Positions 55,756-64,000 of a stretch of DNA of 64,000 nucleotides are shown one piece after another. The notes under the pieces were generated by a model. That model was not told where the DNA came from, did not search any database, and saw only the letters and a list, made by a program, of their open reading frames with translations. Positions within the stretch are counted from its first letter, which is position 1; the number at the start of each line of letters is the position of its first letter. A program made the position numbers and the translations under genes. The stretch is from Halobacteriales archaeon QS_8_69_73 (GTDB lineage Archaea; Halobacteriota; Halobacteria; Halobacteriales; Haloarculaceae): contig PXRZ01000008.1 in the NCBI GenBank assembly GCA_003022945.1, positions 8,691 through 72,690 on the forward strand, given 5' to 3'.

Positions 55756-56367
55756 CTACTCGTCGGGGTACTTGGGCTCGCGCTTCTCGGCCCGCTCCAG
55801 CGCCGTCTCGACGACGTCGCGGACGTCGCCGTGGAAGACGTCGCCGTGGCCGGCGTACATGTGCTCGACGCCGTCGGGCATCCGCGCGAGGAGGGTCTCG
55901 ATGCTGTCGATGAGCCGTTCGCGCGACTGGCCGGCCATGTCGGTTCGGCCGAAGCTGCCGTAGTCGAAGGCGCCGTCGTCGTGGACGACGACGTCGCCGC
56001 TGAACAGCGTCGACCCGGAGACCAGCGAGACGTGGTCGTCGGCGTGGCCGGGCGTGTGGACGACGTCGAACGCCTCGTCGCCGAGGAGGACCTGGTCGCC
56101 GTCCTCGAGTTCATGCGTCCGGCGGGGGTGGTCGCCGAAGGCGTACAGCGGTGCATCGAAGGCGTCGAGCACCGCGTCGACCCGGGCGACGTGGTCGCCG
56201 TGCTGGTGGGTGAGCACGACGGCGTCGAGATCGTCGACCCGGTCGCGGACGACGTCGACGACGCCGTCCATCGCGCCGGCGTCGACCAGGGCCGTGCGGT
56301 CGCCCTCTGTGAGGTACGCGTTGCAGGTGAACGACTCCGCGCCGGCCGTCACGTTGGTGACGTTCAT
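55756..56367 (-). CDS. Metallo-beta-lactamase-fold hydrolase, glyoxalase II-like
   Basis: 203 residues (MNVTNVTAGAESFTCNAYLT). Zinc ligands THQHGDH, HTPGHADDHVS, FSGDVVVHDDGAFDYG and a final His in YAGHGDVF, the full binuclear set. Typical small thioester or lactone hydrolase; exact substrate unknown. Confidence 0.85.
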   Translation of the reverse strand: MNVTNVTAGAESFTCNAYLTEGDRTALVDAGAMDGVVDVVRDRVDDLDAVVLTHQHGDHVARVDAVLDAFDAPLYAFGDHPRRTHELEDGDQVLLGDEAFDVVHTPGHADDHVSLVSGSTLFSGDVVVHDDGAFDYGSFGRTDMAGQSRERLIDSIETLLARMPDGVEHMYAGHGDVFHGDVRDVVETALERAEKREPKYPDE

Positions 56368-56392
56368 ACGGGACGGTCGGTCGCCGCGGGCT

Positions 56393-57796
56393 TCACGCTG
56401 ACGCCTCCGCCTGCCGGAGCCGGAGCCTGACGACGGCCCCGTCGTCGGCGTCGCCGAACAGTAGCTGGCCGTCGACGCTTTCGAGCACCCAGCGGGCGAC
56501 CCACAGCCCGAGGCCGGTGCCGTGGTCCAGTTGGGTCACCGCCGTCTCGCCGCTGACGACGCGCCGCTCACGCTCGGGGATGCCGGGGCCGTCGTCCGCG
56601 ACGACGACGTCGACCCACCGGTCGTCGACCGGCTCGACGGCGATTTCGACCGTCGGCGTTCCGTCGTGGTGTTCGAGGGCGTTCTCGACGACGGCGTCGA
56701 CCGCCCGCTCGAGGAAGCCGTCGGCCAGCGCGGACGGGGGGTCCTCGGGCGCGGCGAACCGGACCGTCGCCTCGGATGTCTCGCGGTCGTGGCGCCGACA
56801 GACTCGCTCGGCGACCGTCGCGGGGTCGACCGGCGACCTGGTGCGGCCGTCCTCGTCGATGGCCTCCTCGATGTCCCGGGCCTGCTCGGCGAGCGTCGCG
56901 ATGCTCTCGACGTGGTCGTGGAGCAGCTCGGCGCGTCGGGCCGCCTCCCCGTCGGTCGTTTCGGCCAGCCGGTCGACGTGGCCCCGCATCGCGGTGATCT
57001 CGTTGCGGACGTTGTGCCGGAGCACCCGCTGCAGCACCTGGAGCCGGCGCTTCCGCCGCTTCCGGGCCGTGATATCGATGTAAACGGCGAAGCCGCGGGC
57101 GCCGTCGTCGGGCGTCGGGTAGCGGAGCCACCTGAACAGAAACGTCCGGCGCCCGCGGGTCGTCCGTCGTTCGACCTCCTCGATGTTGTGGCCGGCGGCG
57201 ACGGCCTGGCGGTCGATGCGGCGGGCCTCCTCGGCCCGCTCCGGTGGGACCAGCAGGTCGTTGATCGACTCGCCGCGGGCCTGCTCGGCGTCGTAGCCGA
57301 ACACCTCCCCGAAGGCGTCGTTGACCGACCTGACGACCGGCTCGTCGTCGACGAATTCGGCGTCGACGACGGCGTCCGGCAGCCCGTCGAACATCCGGAC
57401 GAACCGGCGGTCGTCGGCGTCGCGTGCCGCCCGCCCGTCGTCGGCCGCGGCCGCGACGACCCGGTCGGCGACCGTCTCGTCGTCGAGCGCCGCCGGCGTG
57501 ACGTACTCGGTGGCGCCCGCCCTGGTCGCCCGCGCGGCACGGGCGGCCTGCCCCGCGGGGTCGAAGACGACCACCGGAACTCCGGCTGCAGCGCCCTCAG
57601 CGATGGCGTCGGCCGGGGCGTCGTGACCGTCCCAGTCGACGAGCAGACAGTCCAGATCGGCGTCGCTTTCGACGATCGCGCCGTCGACGCGCCGGGGCGC
57701 ACAGCGGGCATCCGCCGCGAGCACGTCGGCGCTCGCGCCGCCGTAATGGCCGACCCGGACCGGCGGCTCGTCCGCTCCGGCACCATCCGGTGACAT
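56393..57796 (-). CDS. PAS sensor histidine kinase
   Basis: 467 residues from MSPDGAGADEPPVRVGHYGG at 57796. A receiver-like N-terminal domain (VESDADLDCLLVDWDGHDA) is followed by a PAS domain (about 145-260: FDGLPDAVVDAEFVDDEPVV) and a kinase core: H-box VLRHNVRNEITAM, N-box VVENALEHHDG, G1 VADDGPGIPE, G2 GLGLWVARW. Cytoplasmic, as no membrane helix is present. No response regulator adjacent. Confidence 0.88.
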   Translation of the reverse strand: MSPDGAGADEPPVRVGHYGGASADVLAADARCAPRRVDGAIVESDADLDCLLVDWDGHDAPADAIAEGAAAGVPVVVFDPAGQAARAARATRAGATEYVTPAALDDETVADRVVAAAADDGRAARDADDRRFVRMFDGLPDAVVDAEFVDDEPVVRSVNDAFGEVFGYDAEQARGESINDLLVPPERAEEARRIDRQAVAAGHNIEEVERRTTRGRRTFLFRWLRYPTPDDGARGFAVYIDITARKRRKRRLQVLQRVLRHNVRNEITAMRGHVDRLAETTDGEAARRAELLHDHVESIATLAEQARDIEEAIDEDGRTRSPVDPATVAERVCRRHDRETSEATVRFAAPEDPPSALADGFLERAVDAVVENALEHHDGTPTVEIAVEPVDDRWVDVVVADDGPGIPERERRVVSGETAVTQLDHGTGLGLWVARWVLESVDGQLLFGDADDGAVVRLRLRQAEASA

Positions 57797-57860
57797 GCGT
57801 TTCACACCGTGGGGGTCGAACTGAAATGTTTGGCGGCTACCCGCGGCGGTGCGTTCACTC

Positions 57861-57986
57861 GAGCGAGAGCCGACCGGTCGGCCGGCGCCGAACGGGATCT
57901 TGAACGGAGCCGACCACTCGTGGAGCGACCAGGAGGGAACATTCGGAAACGCCACTGTCACCGCTGAACTGCGCTACTCCCTTATG
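57861..57986 (+). repeat. Dispersed repeat, copy 2
   Basis: Begins GAGCGAGAGCCGACCGGTCG and ends GAACATTCGGAAACGCC, then ACTGTCACCGCTGAAC. As codons: EGTFGNATVTAELRYSLMS. It ends 63 nt before the small gene at 58049. A TATA-like GTTTAAAA at 58009-58017 lies between. Confidence 0.7.
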
Positions 57987-58048
57987 AGTGGACACGACCA
58001 CCCGCGGCGTAGCGTTTAAAACCACGTGGTTGATAACGTACCACGAAC

Positions 58049-58228
58049 ATGGGATTCGGTAGCTACGACGAATCCGAGCAGGAAAGCCGGGAGTTCGACA
58101 CCGACACCGACATCGACGACGACGCCCGTTCGACGCTCACAGCCCACGACGGCGAGGTGGAATTCGAGTACGACGACGCCTCCAGCGAGGACCTGCTGGA
58201 GACCTTCGAGGAGATCAAAGGAAAGTGA
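58049..58228 (+). CDS. Small acidic protein, DUF5786-like
   Basis: 59 residues (MGFGSYDESEQESREFDTDT ... LETFEEIKGK), about one third Asp/Glu. I recognise it as a conserved haloarchaeal small-protein family (I believe DUF5786). TATA-like box at 58009-58017 gives a short leader. Its stop lies one base before the GTG of the next gene, so they are cotranscribed. Confidence 0.75.
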   Translation: MGFGSYDESEQESREFDTDTDIDDDARSTLTAHDGEVEFEYDDASSEDLLETFEEIKGK

Positions 58229-58229
58229 G

Positions 58230-58787
58230 GTGAAATCCGGGCGGCGCGCTCTCGGTATCGCCGAGTCGTACCGGGGGACCGACGACGAAGCGGCCACGAG
58301 CACGCTCGGGGGAGCGGTCGTCCGCGTCGACCGGACGGTCGACGACCTCGTCTTCGGGACGTGCACCGTCGGCGGCACCGACGCGACCGACACCGTCGTC
58401 GACTGCTGGCGCCGACTCGACCGCGAGGACGTCGCCTTCCTGTTTCTGTCCGGCGTCGCGCCGGCGTGGTACAACGTCGTCGACCTCGAGCGGGTCGCGG
58501 CGGCGGTCGACCGGCCGGTGGTCGCCGTCGGCTACGAGGACAGCGACGGGTTGACCGACGCCATCGACGCGGCCTTCGAGCCGCCGGAGCGGGACCGTCG
58601 GCTCGAGGTCTACGAGGCACTGCCGCCCCGACGGCGGCTCGAGGCGGGGCTGTTCGTCCGCAGCGCCGGCGTCGACGACGTGACGGCCGACCGCGCGGTC
58701 GGGGCGTTCACCCACGACCGCCGGCCCGAGCCGTTGCGGGTGGCGAAGCGGGCCGCCCGCCGGGTCGACGCCTTCCGGCGGGGTTAA
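58230..58787 (+). CDS. DUF99 family protein, endonuclease V-like fold
   Basis: 185 residues from a GTG (MKSGRRALGIAESYRGTDDE). DUF99 signature: LGIAES, AVVRVDRTVDDLVFGTCTVG, DVAFLFLSGVAPAWYNVVDL. Related in fold to endonuclease V, which suggests a nucleic-acid role, but archaeal members have no proven reaction. Coupled to the upstream small acidic gene and followed by a uracil-DNA glycosylase. Confidence 0.85.
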   Translation: MKSGRRALGIAESYRGTDDEAATSTLGGAVVRVDRTVDDLVFGTCTVGGTDATDTVVDCWRRLDREDVAFLFLSGVAPAWYNVVDLERVAAAVDRPVVAVGYEDSDGLTDAIDAAFEPPERDRRLEVYEALPPRRRLEAGLFVRSAGVDDVTADRAVGAFTHDRRPEPLRVAKRAARRVDAFRRG

Positions 58788-58811
58788 CTCGGCGCGGCCC
58801 CACGGAGGCGT

Positions 58812-59283
58812 ATGAGCGACGACGCCGACGTCGACATTGACGTCCACGATTGCACGCGGTGTCCGGTGCTGTGCGACAACCGAAGTCGCATCGTCAACGG
58901 GGTCGGGCCGGTCGACGCCGACCTCTGTTTCGTCGGCGAAGGGCCGGGCGAACGCGAAGACGAGCAGGGCGAGCCGTTCGTCGGTGTACCTCGAGGCCGA
59001 ACTCGACGCGGTCGACCCGGCGGTGGTCGTCGCCCTGGGGAAGGTGCCCGCCGAGCACCTGCTCGGGCGGTCGGTCGCCGTCACGAAGGAGGCAGGGACG
59101 CTCCACGACGCCCGCGTCGCCGGTGCCGCCCGGCGCGTGCTCGTCTGCGTCCACCCGGCGGCGACGCTGTACGACCCCTCACAGCGCGAGACGCTCGGGA
59201 CGGCGCTGGACGAGGCCGTCGCCCTCGTCGGTGACGGCGACGGCGGTGGCGGCGACGGCCAGTCGCGCCTGGGGGAGTTCTGA
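58812..59283 (+). pseudogene. Type 4 uracil-DNA glycosylase, internally deleted and frameshifted
   Basis: Starts MSDDADVDIDVHDCTRCPVL with the first two Fe-S cysteines (CTRCPVLC region) and VGEGPGEREDEQGEPFVG. Directly after that, at about 58990, the frame changes and the sequence resumes at YLEAELDAVDPAVVVALGKV, ending normally after CVHPAATLYDP. The central segment with the KCRPPxNR region and the other two Fe-S cysteines is missing (472 nt against about 590). The product could not hold its 4Fe-4S cluster. Confidence 0.85.
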
Positions 59284-59390
59284 TCCGGCGCCGGAACTCC
59301 GAGGAACAGTTGTAATACCGACGATCATCGGACGGGAGCCGTAGTGTCCCGTATCAGAAGCGTTAAAAGGTGTTCAACACAGATGGAGAT

Positions 59391-60431
59391 ATGTTCGAGG
59401 GGTCCTCCGTGAACCGACGAACGGTGATCAAATCGACGGGCGCTGCGGGCATCTTCGGTCTCGCAGGCTGCGTCGGGGGGGACGGGGACGGGGACGGCGA
59501 TGGCGACGGAACGGCGACGTCGACCCGCGGGGGGAGCGACTCGTCGGCCGAGATTCGGTTCGTTCTCAATCCGGCGGAAGCGGACGTCGACATCGAGACC
59601 CAGTACCGGCCGATGTTCGACCACATCGAGGCGGAAACCGGCGTCACGATCGATCCGGTCACGACAGCGAGCTACAACGCGACCCTCCAGTCGCTCGAGG
59701 GGGGGCGGGGTGACATCGCGGACACCTCGCCGTTCGTTCCGGCGACCGCCGGCGACATCGCCGACGTCATCGGCGTCCGGGTGGCGTTCGGCGCCTCGAA
59801 GTACTTCTCGTTGGTCACGACGACGCCGGACGAGAACGGTGTCGACTCCCTGGAGGGAATCGAAGGCGAGACGATCGGGTTCAGCGACCGGCTCTCGGTT
59901 TCGGGGTCGCTCACGCCGCTGCTGATGCTGAAGGAAGCCGGGCTCGACATCGGAAGCGCCCCCGACGGCGATCCCAACGACTTCGAGATGCGGAACTCCG
60001 ATCACACGACCGCCGCAAACCAGCTGATCAACCGGGCCGAGGTCGCCGCGGCCGGGACGGGCGCGTTCGCGACGGCCTCCTACGTCCCACAGGAACAGTT
60101 CGACGAGATGTCGGAGGAGTTCGTCGAGTTCTCCTCCGAATACGACAGCGCGGGATCGGCGACCGACGAAGCCGAACTCGAGTTACTTGCCGTCTCGGAT
60201 CCCCTCCCCCGGGCGCCGCTCATGGCCAGAGCGGACTGGGACGCCGACGTCCGTGCGGACGTCGAGTCGGCCATCCTCGGCGCCACCGAGGAGGATCTCT
60301 CCCACGGGGAGGACTACGAGGGCGAGGAGCTGTGGTTCACCGGGGTCGAAGAGGGCACCGTAGACGACTACCAGCCGATCAGGGACATCCTCGAGCAGCT
60401 CGGCCTCGACCCCGAGGAGATCGCCAGCTAA
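59391..60431 (+). CDS. phnD: Phosphate/phosphonate ABC transporter, substrate-binding protein
   Basis: 346 residues from MFEGSSVNRRTVIKSTGAAG at 59391. Twin-arginine signal with lipobox GLAGC, then a Gly/Asp tether. PhnD-type fold: IRFVLNPAEADVDIETQYRP, VTTASYNATLQSLEGGRGD, SLEGIEGETIGFSDRLSVSG. Captures phosphonate, phosphite or a similar anion outside. GTTAAAAGG at 59360-59368 fits a leaderless promoter. First gene of a phnDCE operon. Confidence 0.88.
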   Translation: MFEGSSVNRRTVIKSTGAAGIFGLAGCVGGDGDGDGDGDGTATSTRGGSDSSAEIRFVLNPAEADVDIETQYRPMFDHIEAETGVTIDPVTTASYNATLQSLEGGRGDIADTSPFVPATAGDIADVIGVRVAFGASKYFSLVTTTPDENGVDSLEGIEGETIGFSDRLSVSGSLTPLLMLKEAGLDIGSAPDGDPNDFEMRNSDHTTAANQLINRAEVAAAGTGAFATASYVPQEQFDEMSEEFVEFSSEYDSAGSATDEAELELLAVSDPLPRAPLMARADWDADVRADVESAILGATEEDLSHGEDYEGEELWFTGVEEGTVDDYQPIRDILEQLGLDPEEIAS

Positions 60432-60438
60432 CCCCCAG

Positions 60439-61245
60439 ATGACCGACATTACCGTCGACGGCCTGGTAAAAACCTACGGTGACGTCACCGCGCTCGACGA
60501 CGTCTCCTTCGAGATACCGGCGGGGGAGTTCGTCATCGTGCTCGGCGTCTCCGGGTCCGGCAAGTCGACGTTATTGCGGTGTCTCAACGGACTCACTCCC
60601 CCGACCGACGGAGAGATTCTGGTCGGCGACGAGACGGCCACCGGCCCCCGGCGGGACATGGCGATGATCTTCCAGCAGCACAACATCATCGGCCAGATGA
60701 GCGCCTACTCGAACGCGCTGACGGGGACGCTCGGCCGGACCCACTTTCTGGGGAGTCTCCTGCAGTTGCAGGACCGCGAGGAGAAGCTCATGGCGCTGGA
60801 GGCCCTGGAGACGGTCGGGCTACTGGACGAAGCCCGGCAGAAGGCTCGCCGCATGAGCGGGGGTCAGCAGCAACGGGTCGGTATCGCCCGCGCGCTGGTC
60901 CAGCAGCCGGACGTGCTCCTGGCCGACGAACCCGTCGCCAGCCTCGACCCGGGGAGCGCACAGCAGGTGATGGGCTATCTCCGGACGGCCGCCGAGGAGC
61001 GCGGTCTGACGACCGTCACGAGCCTCCATCAGGTCAACCTCGCCCGGAAGTTCGGCCAGCGGTTCGTCGGCCTCCGGGACGGCCGGAAGGTCTTCGACGG
61101 CTACCGCGACGAACTGACGATGGACACGATCGACGAGATATACGGGGACATCGACACCGAGGGGATGCTCGCGGAGACCGACATCGACGGCGACGACGAG
61201 GAGACGATCGATCAGCCGGCCGCCGGAGGTGGTCCGGTCGCATGA
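60439..61245 (+). CDS. phnC: Phosphonate-type ABC transporter ATPase
   Basis: 268 residues. Walker A GVSGSGKSTLLR, Q-loop FQQHNIIG, signature MSGGQQQRVGIARAL, Walker B VLLADEPVASLDP, H-loop TSLHQVN. Seven nt after phnD and overlapping phnE by 4 nt (ATGA), so one operon. Confidence 0.93.
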   Translation: MTDITVDGLVKTYGDVTALDDVSFEIPAGEFVIVLGVSGSGKSTLLRCLNGLTPPTDGEILVGDETATGPRRDMAMIFQQHNIIGQMSAYSNALTGTLGRTHFLGSLLQLQDREEKLMALEALETVGLLDEARQKARRMSGGQQQRVGIARALVQQPDVLLADEPVASLDPGSAQQVMGYLRTAAEERGLTTVTSLHQVNLARKFGQRFVGLRDGRKVFDGYRDELTMDTIDEIYGDIDTEGMLAETDIDGDDEETIDQPAAGGGPVA

Positions 61246-62285
61246 GCGCCGAGGCGCCGTCCGGCGAGGAACGCGAGACGGAGGAGCGTCTCGAGCGGAT
61301 CCGTCGAACCCGACTGTACGGGGTTCTGAAGGGAGTATCCTTCGTTCTGATCCTCGCCTTACTGTTCCGGGAGGCGCTGAAAGCCGCCGGCCTCATCCAG
61401 TCCGGCACCGAGTACAACACGCCGTACTTCCTCCGGAAACTCACGGATTTCATCCCGCTCACGACGTACCAGGGCGTCCCGTTCGTCGACTTCGGAGCGT
61501 ACCTCTCGTTCATCGGCGAACGAGATCTGCTGTTCGCGAGCGACATCAGCCTACTGTGGACCGACCCGCCTGCGCTGATCTCGGAAGTGGGAGCCATCCT
61601 CATTCAGGACGGGTTCTTCGCGCTGTTCGGCGTCGCCGGCATCACGCTCGCGGTCGGGTTCGCGGGGACCGTCCTGGGATTCCCGCTCGCGCTGCTGTTC
61701 GGTGTGCTCGGCTCCGAGCGGGTCCTGCCGTTCCCGCTGAACTTCGTCTTCCGCGGCACCATGTCCGCCATCCGGGCGATTCCGGCACTGGTGTGGATCC
61801 TCATCTACATCCCGCTGGCGGGCGTCACGCCCGTCTCGGCCGTCTTCGCCGTCGCGACCGACACCATCGGAAACCTCGGTCGTCTGTTCACCGACGAACT
61901 CGAAGAGATCAAGGAGGGCCCGATCGAGGCCATGGAGACGACCGGCGCGAGCCGCCCGCAGACGGTAACGTTCGGCATGCTGAGCCAGGTGACGACCCCC
62001 TACATCGCCTGGACGCTGTACATCTTCGAGATCAACGTCCGGATCGCGGTGTCGCTGGGCGTGCTCGGCGCGGGTGGACTCGGCTCCGTCGTCAAGACAC
62101 AGATCGGCCTGACTTACTTCGACAACGCGATGGCGACGCTTCTGTGTATCTTCCTGCTCATCATCTCCGTCGAGCTGTTCAGCCAGCGGATCCGCTCGCG
62201 GCTGCGCTCGGAGACCGAAAAGATGAGCCTCAGGGAGCTCGTCTTCGGGTTCCCCCGTCGGTTCGCGGAGTCGCTGATGCGATAG
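61242..62285 (+). CDS. phnE: Phosphonate-type ABC transporter permease
   Basis: 347 residues, six or so membrane helices. The EAA-like coupling loop is ELEEIKEGPIEAMETTGASR, and LGVLGAGGLGSVVKT is typical of PhnE. Completes the phnDCE importer. No phosphonate lyase genes are in the window, so the substrate could be phosphite or phosphate. Confidence 0.9.
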   Translation: MSAEAPSGEERETEERLERIRRTRLYGVLKGVSFVLILALLFREALKAAGLIQSGTEYNTPYFLRKLTDFIPLTTYQGVPFVDFGAYLSFIGERDLLFASDISLLWTDPPALISEVGAILIQDGFFALFGVAGITLAVGFAGTVLGFPLALLFGVLGSERVLPFPLNFVFRGTMSAIRAIPALVWILIYIPLAGVTPVSAVFAVATDTIGNLGRLFTDELEEIKEGPIEAMETTGASRPQTVTFGMLSQVTTPYIAWTLYIFEINVRIAVSLGVLGAGGLGSVVKTQIGLTYFDNAMATLLCIFLLIISVELFSQRIRSRLRSETEKMSLRELVFGFPRRFAESLMR

Positions 62286-62304
62286 CGGCCCCACCGTATT
62301 CAGT

Positions 62305-62480
62305 TGAGCGATAGCCGGCCGACCAGCCCTTCTCGGGTGGGAAATCGAAAGGGGGCCGACCGCTCGCGGAGCGAGCCGACGCAAGCACGGCCGGAGGCCG
62401 CGCGCAGCGAGGCGCAGCCCGCGAGCGGGCGGGGGCTTTCGAGCACGTCCTCGTCACTGCTGAAATACACTAAATTATCT
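62305..62480 (+). repeat. Dispersed repeat, copy 3
   Basis: Begins GAGCGATAGCCGGCCGACC, contains GGGGGCCGACCGCTCGCGG and ends GGCTTTCGAGCACGTCC, then TGCTGAAATACACTAAATTA. It is the most diverged copy. It ends 64 nt before hisH. Confidence 0.6.
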
Positions 62481-62543
62481 TACGTAAACACTGCGAGCGG
62501 CCTCATGGAAACCTACTTTGCTCGGCGCCGCCCAGTCGCGGAC

Positions 62544-63230
62544 ATGACCGCGAGACGGACGACCCCGGAGATCGTCCTCGTCGACTACGGGCTCGGGAAC
62601 CTCCGGAGCGCGACCCGGGGGCTGGAGCGGGCCGGCGCCAACGTCACCCTCACCGACGACCCCGCCGACGTCGACGCCGCCGACGGGGTCGTCCTGCCGG
62701 GCGTTGGCGCCTTCAGCGAGGGCATGGACAACGCCGGTCCCTTCCGGGACGCGCTGGTCGACGCCGCCGCCGAGGGGACGCCGCTGTTCGGCATCTGTCT
62801 CGGCATGCAGATGCTGCTGACCTCCAGCGAGGAGACCAACCGCGTCGGCCAGGGCGACGCCCGGGGCCTGGACCTCGTTCCCGGTCGCAACGTCAGGTTC
62901 GACGCCGACCGGACCGTCCCGCACATGGGCTGGAACGAACTCGACGTCGAGCGCGACCACCCCCTCGTCGAGGGCGTCGACGGCGGGACGTCGACGTCCC
63001 GGGCGAAGGGCGGCTCCGTGGACGGCGAGTACGCCTACTTCGTCCACTCCTACTACGCCCGGCCGGACGACGACGACGCCGTCGTCGCGACGACCGACTA
63101 CGGCGTCGAGTTCCCGTCGGTCGTCGCCGACGAGACGGGCACCGTCTTCGGCACGCAGTTCCACCCCGAGAAGTCCGGCGAGACGGGACTCCGCATCCTG
63201 CGGAACTTCGTCGATCTCTGTCTGTCGTAG
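62544..63230 (+). CDS. hisH: Imidazole glycerol phosphate synthase, glutaminase subunit
   Basis: 228 residues from MTARRTTPEIVLVDYGLGNL at 62544; an upstream in-frame ATG at 62505 is less likely. Nucleophile Cys in GICLGMQMLL, catalytic His/Glu in TQFHPEKSGETG. Releases ammonia from glutamine for HisF. A short insert (DGGTSTSRAKGGSVDGEYAY) sits in the second half. hisF is not in the window. Confidence 0.92.
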   Translation: MTARRTTPEIVLVDYGLGNLRSATRGLERAGANVTLTDDPADVDAADGVVLPGVGAFSEGMDNAGPFRDALVDAAAEGTPLFGICLGMQMLLTSSEETNRVGQGDARGLDLVPGRNVRFDADRTVPHMGWNELDVERDHPLVEGVDGGTSTSRAKGGSVDGEYAYFVHSYYARPDDDDAVVATTDYGVEFPSVVADETGTVFGTQFHPEKSGETGLRILRNFVDLCLS

Positions 63231-63294
63231 CCGCGCGGTCGGCATAACCCGTTTCACGTGGTTTTATATTCGACAGTCGTGGGGATAATTCCGT

Positions 63295-64000
63295 ATGCCG
63301 GACGACGAAAACTCCCCGACGAGACGGAACATACTTCGAGCACTCGGCGCCGGCGCGCTCGTCCCCACGCTGTCGACGGCGGCGACCGCCGGGCCGGCGG
63401 ACGGGACGGGTGGGTTCTACCAGGACCAGGTGCCGTACACCTGCTCGGACTCGGAACGGAACTACGCGGAGGTGAGCGAGGACGGCTCCTACGACATCGA
63501 GAGTGCGACGGAGTACGTGGTCGATCTCGACTCCGAACAGGACAGCGAGAACGTCCAGATCGGGGTCGTCCGCCCGGATCCGGAGGCGGTCGACGACGCG
63601 CCCGTCATCGTCCGGGCGACGCCGTACGTCGGCGATATCCGGGACGCCAACATCGCCGAGTGCTGGGGAGTCAAGCGGCTGGCGTACAACTTCGTCCCGC
63701 ACGGCTACGCGGTAGCGGTGATCCCCGTCCGCGGGACCGGCGGTGCCGGCGGCTGCATGACGCTGTTCGGGCCGGCCGAACGGCGCGACCTCGACCAGGC
63801 GGTCGACTATCTCGGCGGGGCCGAGTGGTCCAACGGCAACGTCGCGATGAGCGGCGGCTCATACGACGGGACGACGCCGTTCGAGGTGGCGGCGATGGGC
63901 AACGACCACCTGAAGACCATCGTGCCGATGTCGGGCGTCCCGGACGTCCACGACCTGATGTACCGCAACGGCGTCCCGGAGACCCGGGGGCCACTCGTGC
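63295..64000 (+). CDS. CocE/NonD-type hydrolase (X-Pro dipeptidyl-peptidase family), partial
   Basis: At least 235 residues; the gene runs off the right edge. Tat signal RRNILRALGAGALVPTLST. The alpha/beta-hydrolase domain has the nucleophile elbow AMSGGSYDGTTP, preceded by the typical VRGTGGAGGCMTLF and RDLDQAVDYLGGAEWSNGN. Secreted serine hydrolase acting on peptides or esters. A TTTTATATTC box at 63262-63271 is the likely promoter. Confidence 0.85.
   Translation, partial: MPDDENSPTRRNILRALGAGALVPTLSTAATAGPADGTGGFYQDQVPYTCSDSERNYAEVSEDGSYDIESATEYVVDLDSEQDSENVQIGVVRPDPEAVDDAPVIVRATPYVGDIRDANIAECWGVKRLAYNFVPHGYAVAVIPVRGTGGAGGCMTLFGPAERRDLDQAVDYLGGAEWSNGNVAMSGGSYDGTTPFEVAAMGNDHLKTIVPMSGVPDVHDLMYRNGVPETRGPLV

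Noticed and set aside
1-64000. CRISPR array
   Set aside because: No regularly spaced 28-37 bp direct repeats; the pilin repeats are 820-850 bp units and the hairpin clusters are irregular.

Overview
The window is chromosomal DNA of a halophilic archaeon (class Halobacteria). The evidence is very high GC, strongly acidic proteins, many GTG starts, TATA boxes 25-30 nt upstream of leaderless starts, twin-arginine lipoproteins, and family markers: rpa3 with its partner gene, a Tfx regulator, ribosomal protein L40e, Tsr3, a DUF373 protein and an HVO_0234-type propeller. I cannot name the genus from sequence alone.

Layout. 1-2 kb: a partial DEAD/DEAH helicase. 2.6-5.6 kb: four tandem type IV pilin genes, one interrupted by an in-frame TAG. 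6-7 kb: an HNH nuclease and a tRNA-His(GTG) that no protein scan would show. 7-14.8 kb: the single-stranded DNA-binding pair rpa3/rpap3, a DICT protein, an atypical SDR, a broken cupin next to a mobile-element relic, and a Tfx-TRAM gene pair. 14.8-20 kb: a secreted propeller lipoprotein coupled to an HtpX-type protease, then a 922-residue surface protein. 20-26.5 kb: a frame-broken radical SAM gene, small genes, lipoproteins, a DUF373 membrane protein, a second mobile-element relic and a FilR1-like regulator with a clear candidate operator. 26.7-34.7 kb: glmM, hisI, a prepilin peptidase that probably matures the pilins, a quinone-type methyltransferase, and secreted or membrane proteins. 34.7-41 kb: etfB/etfA, a prenyl diphosphate synthase, prs and a surface metallopeptidase. 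41-52 kb: ileS, an ACT protein, an aldehyde:ferredoxin oxidoreductase, a cation/proton antiporter and serS. 52-64 kb: tsr3, an enolase-superfamily enzyme, L40e, a sensor kinase, a type 4 uracil-DNA glycosylase, a phosphonate-type ABC transporter, hisH and a partial CocE-like hydrolase.

Two themes stand out. First, genes normally intact and often essential are broken in frame: ileS, serS, etfB, the uracil-DNA glycosylase, a radical SAM gene and a zinc-ribbon membrane protein; L40e also lacks a normal start codon. Several look like internal deletions of a few dozen codons; ileS instead carries a 41-nt insertion whose exact removal restores the frame. Assembly error must be excluded before any biology is inferred. 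Second, the DNA carries families of small structured repeats: arrays of perfect hairpins with three-base loops, two orphan elements with the same two-hairpin unit and the same end sequence (resembling right ends or guide-RNA scaffolds of IS200/IS605-TnpB elements), and a dispersed 130-300 bp repeat found four times, always pointing at a start codon 58-78 nt away.
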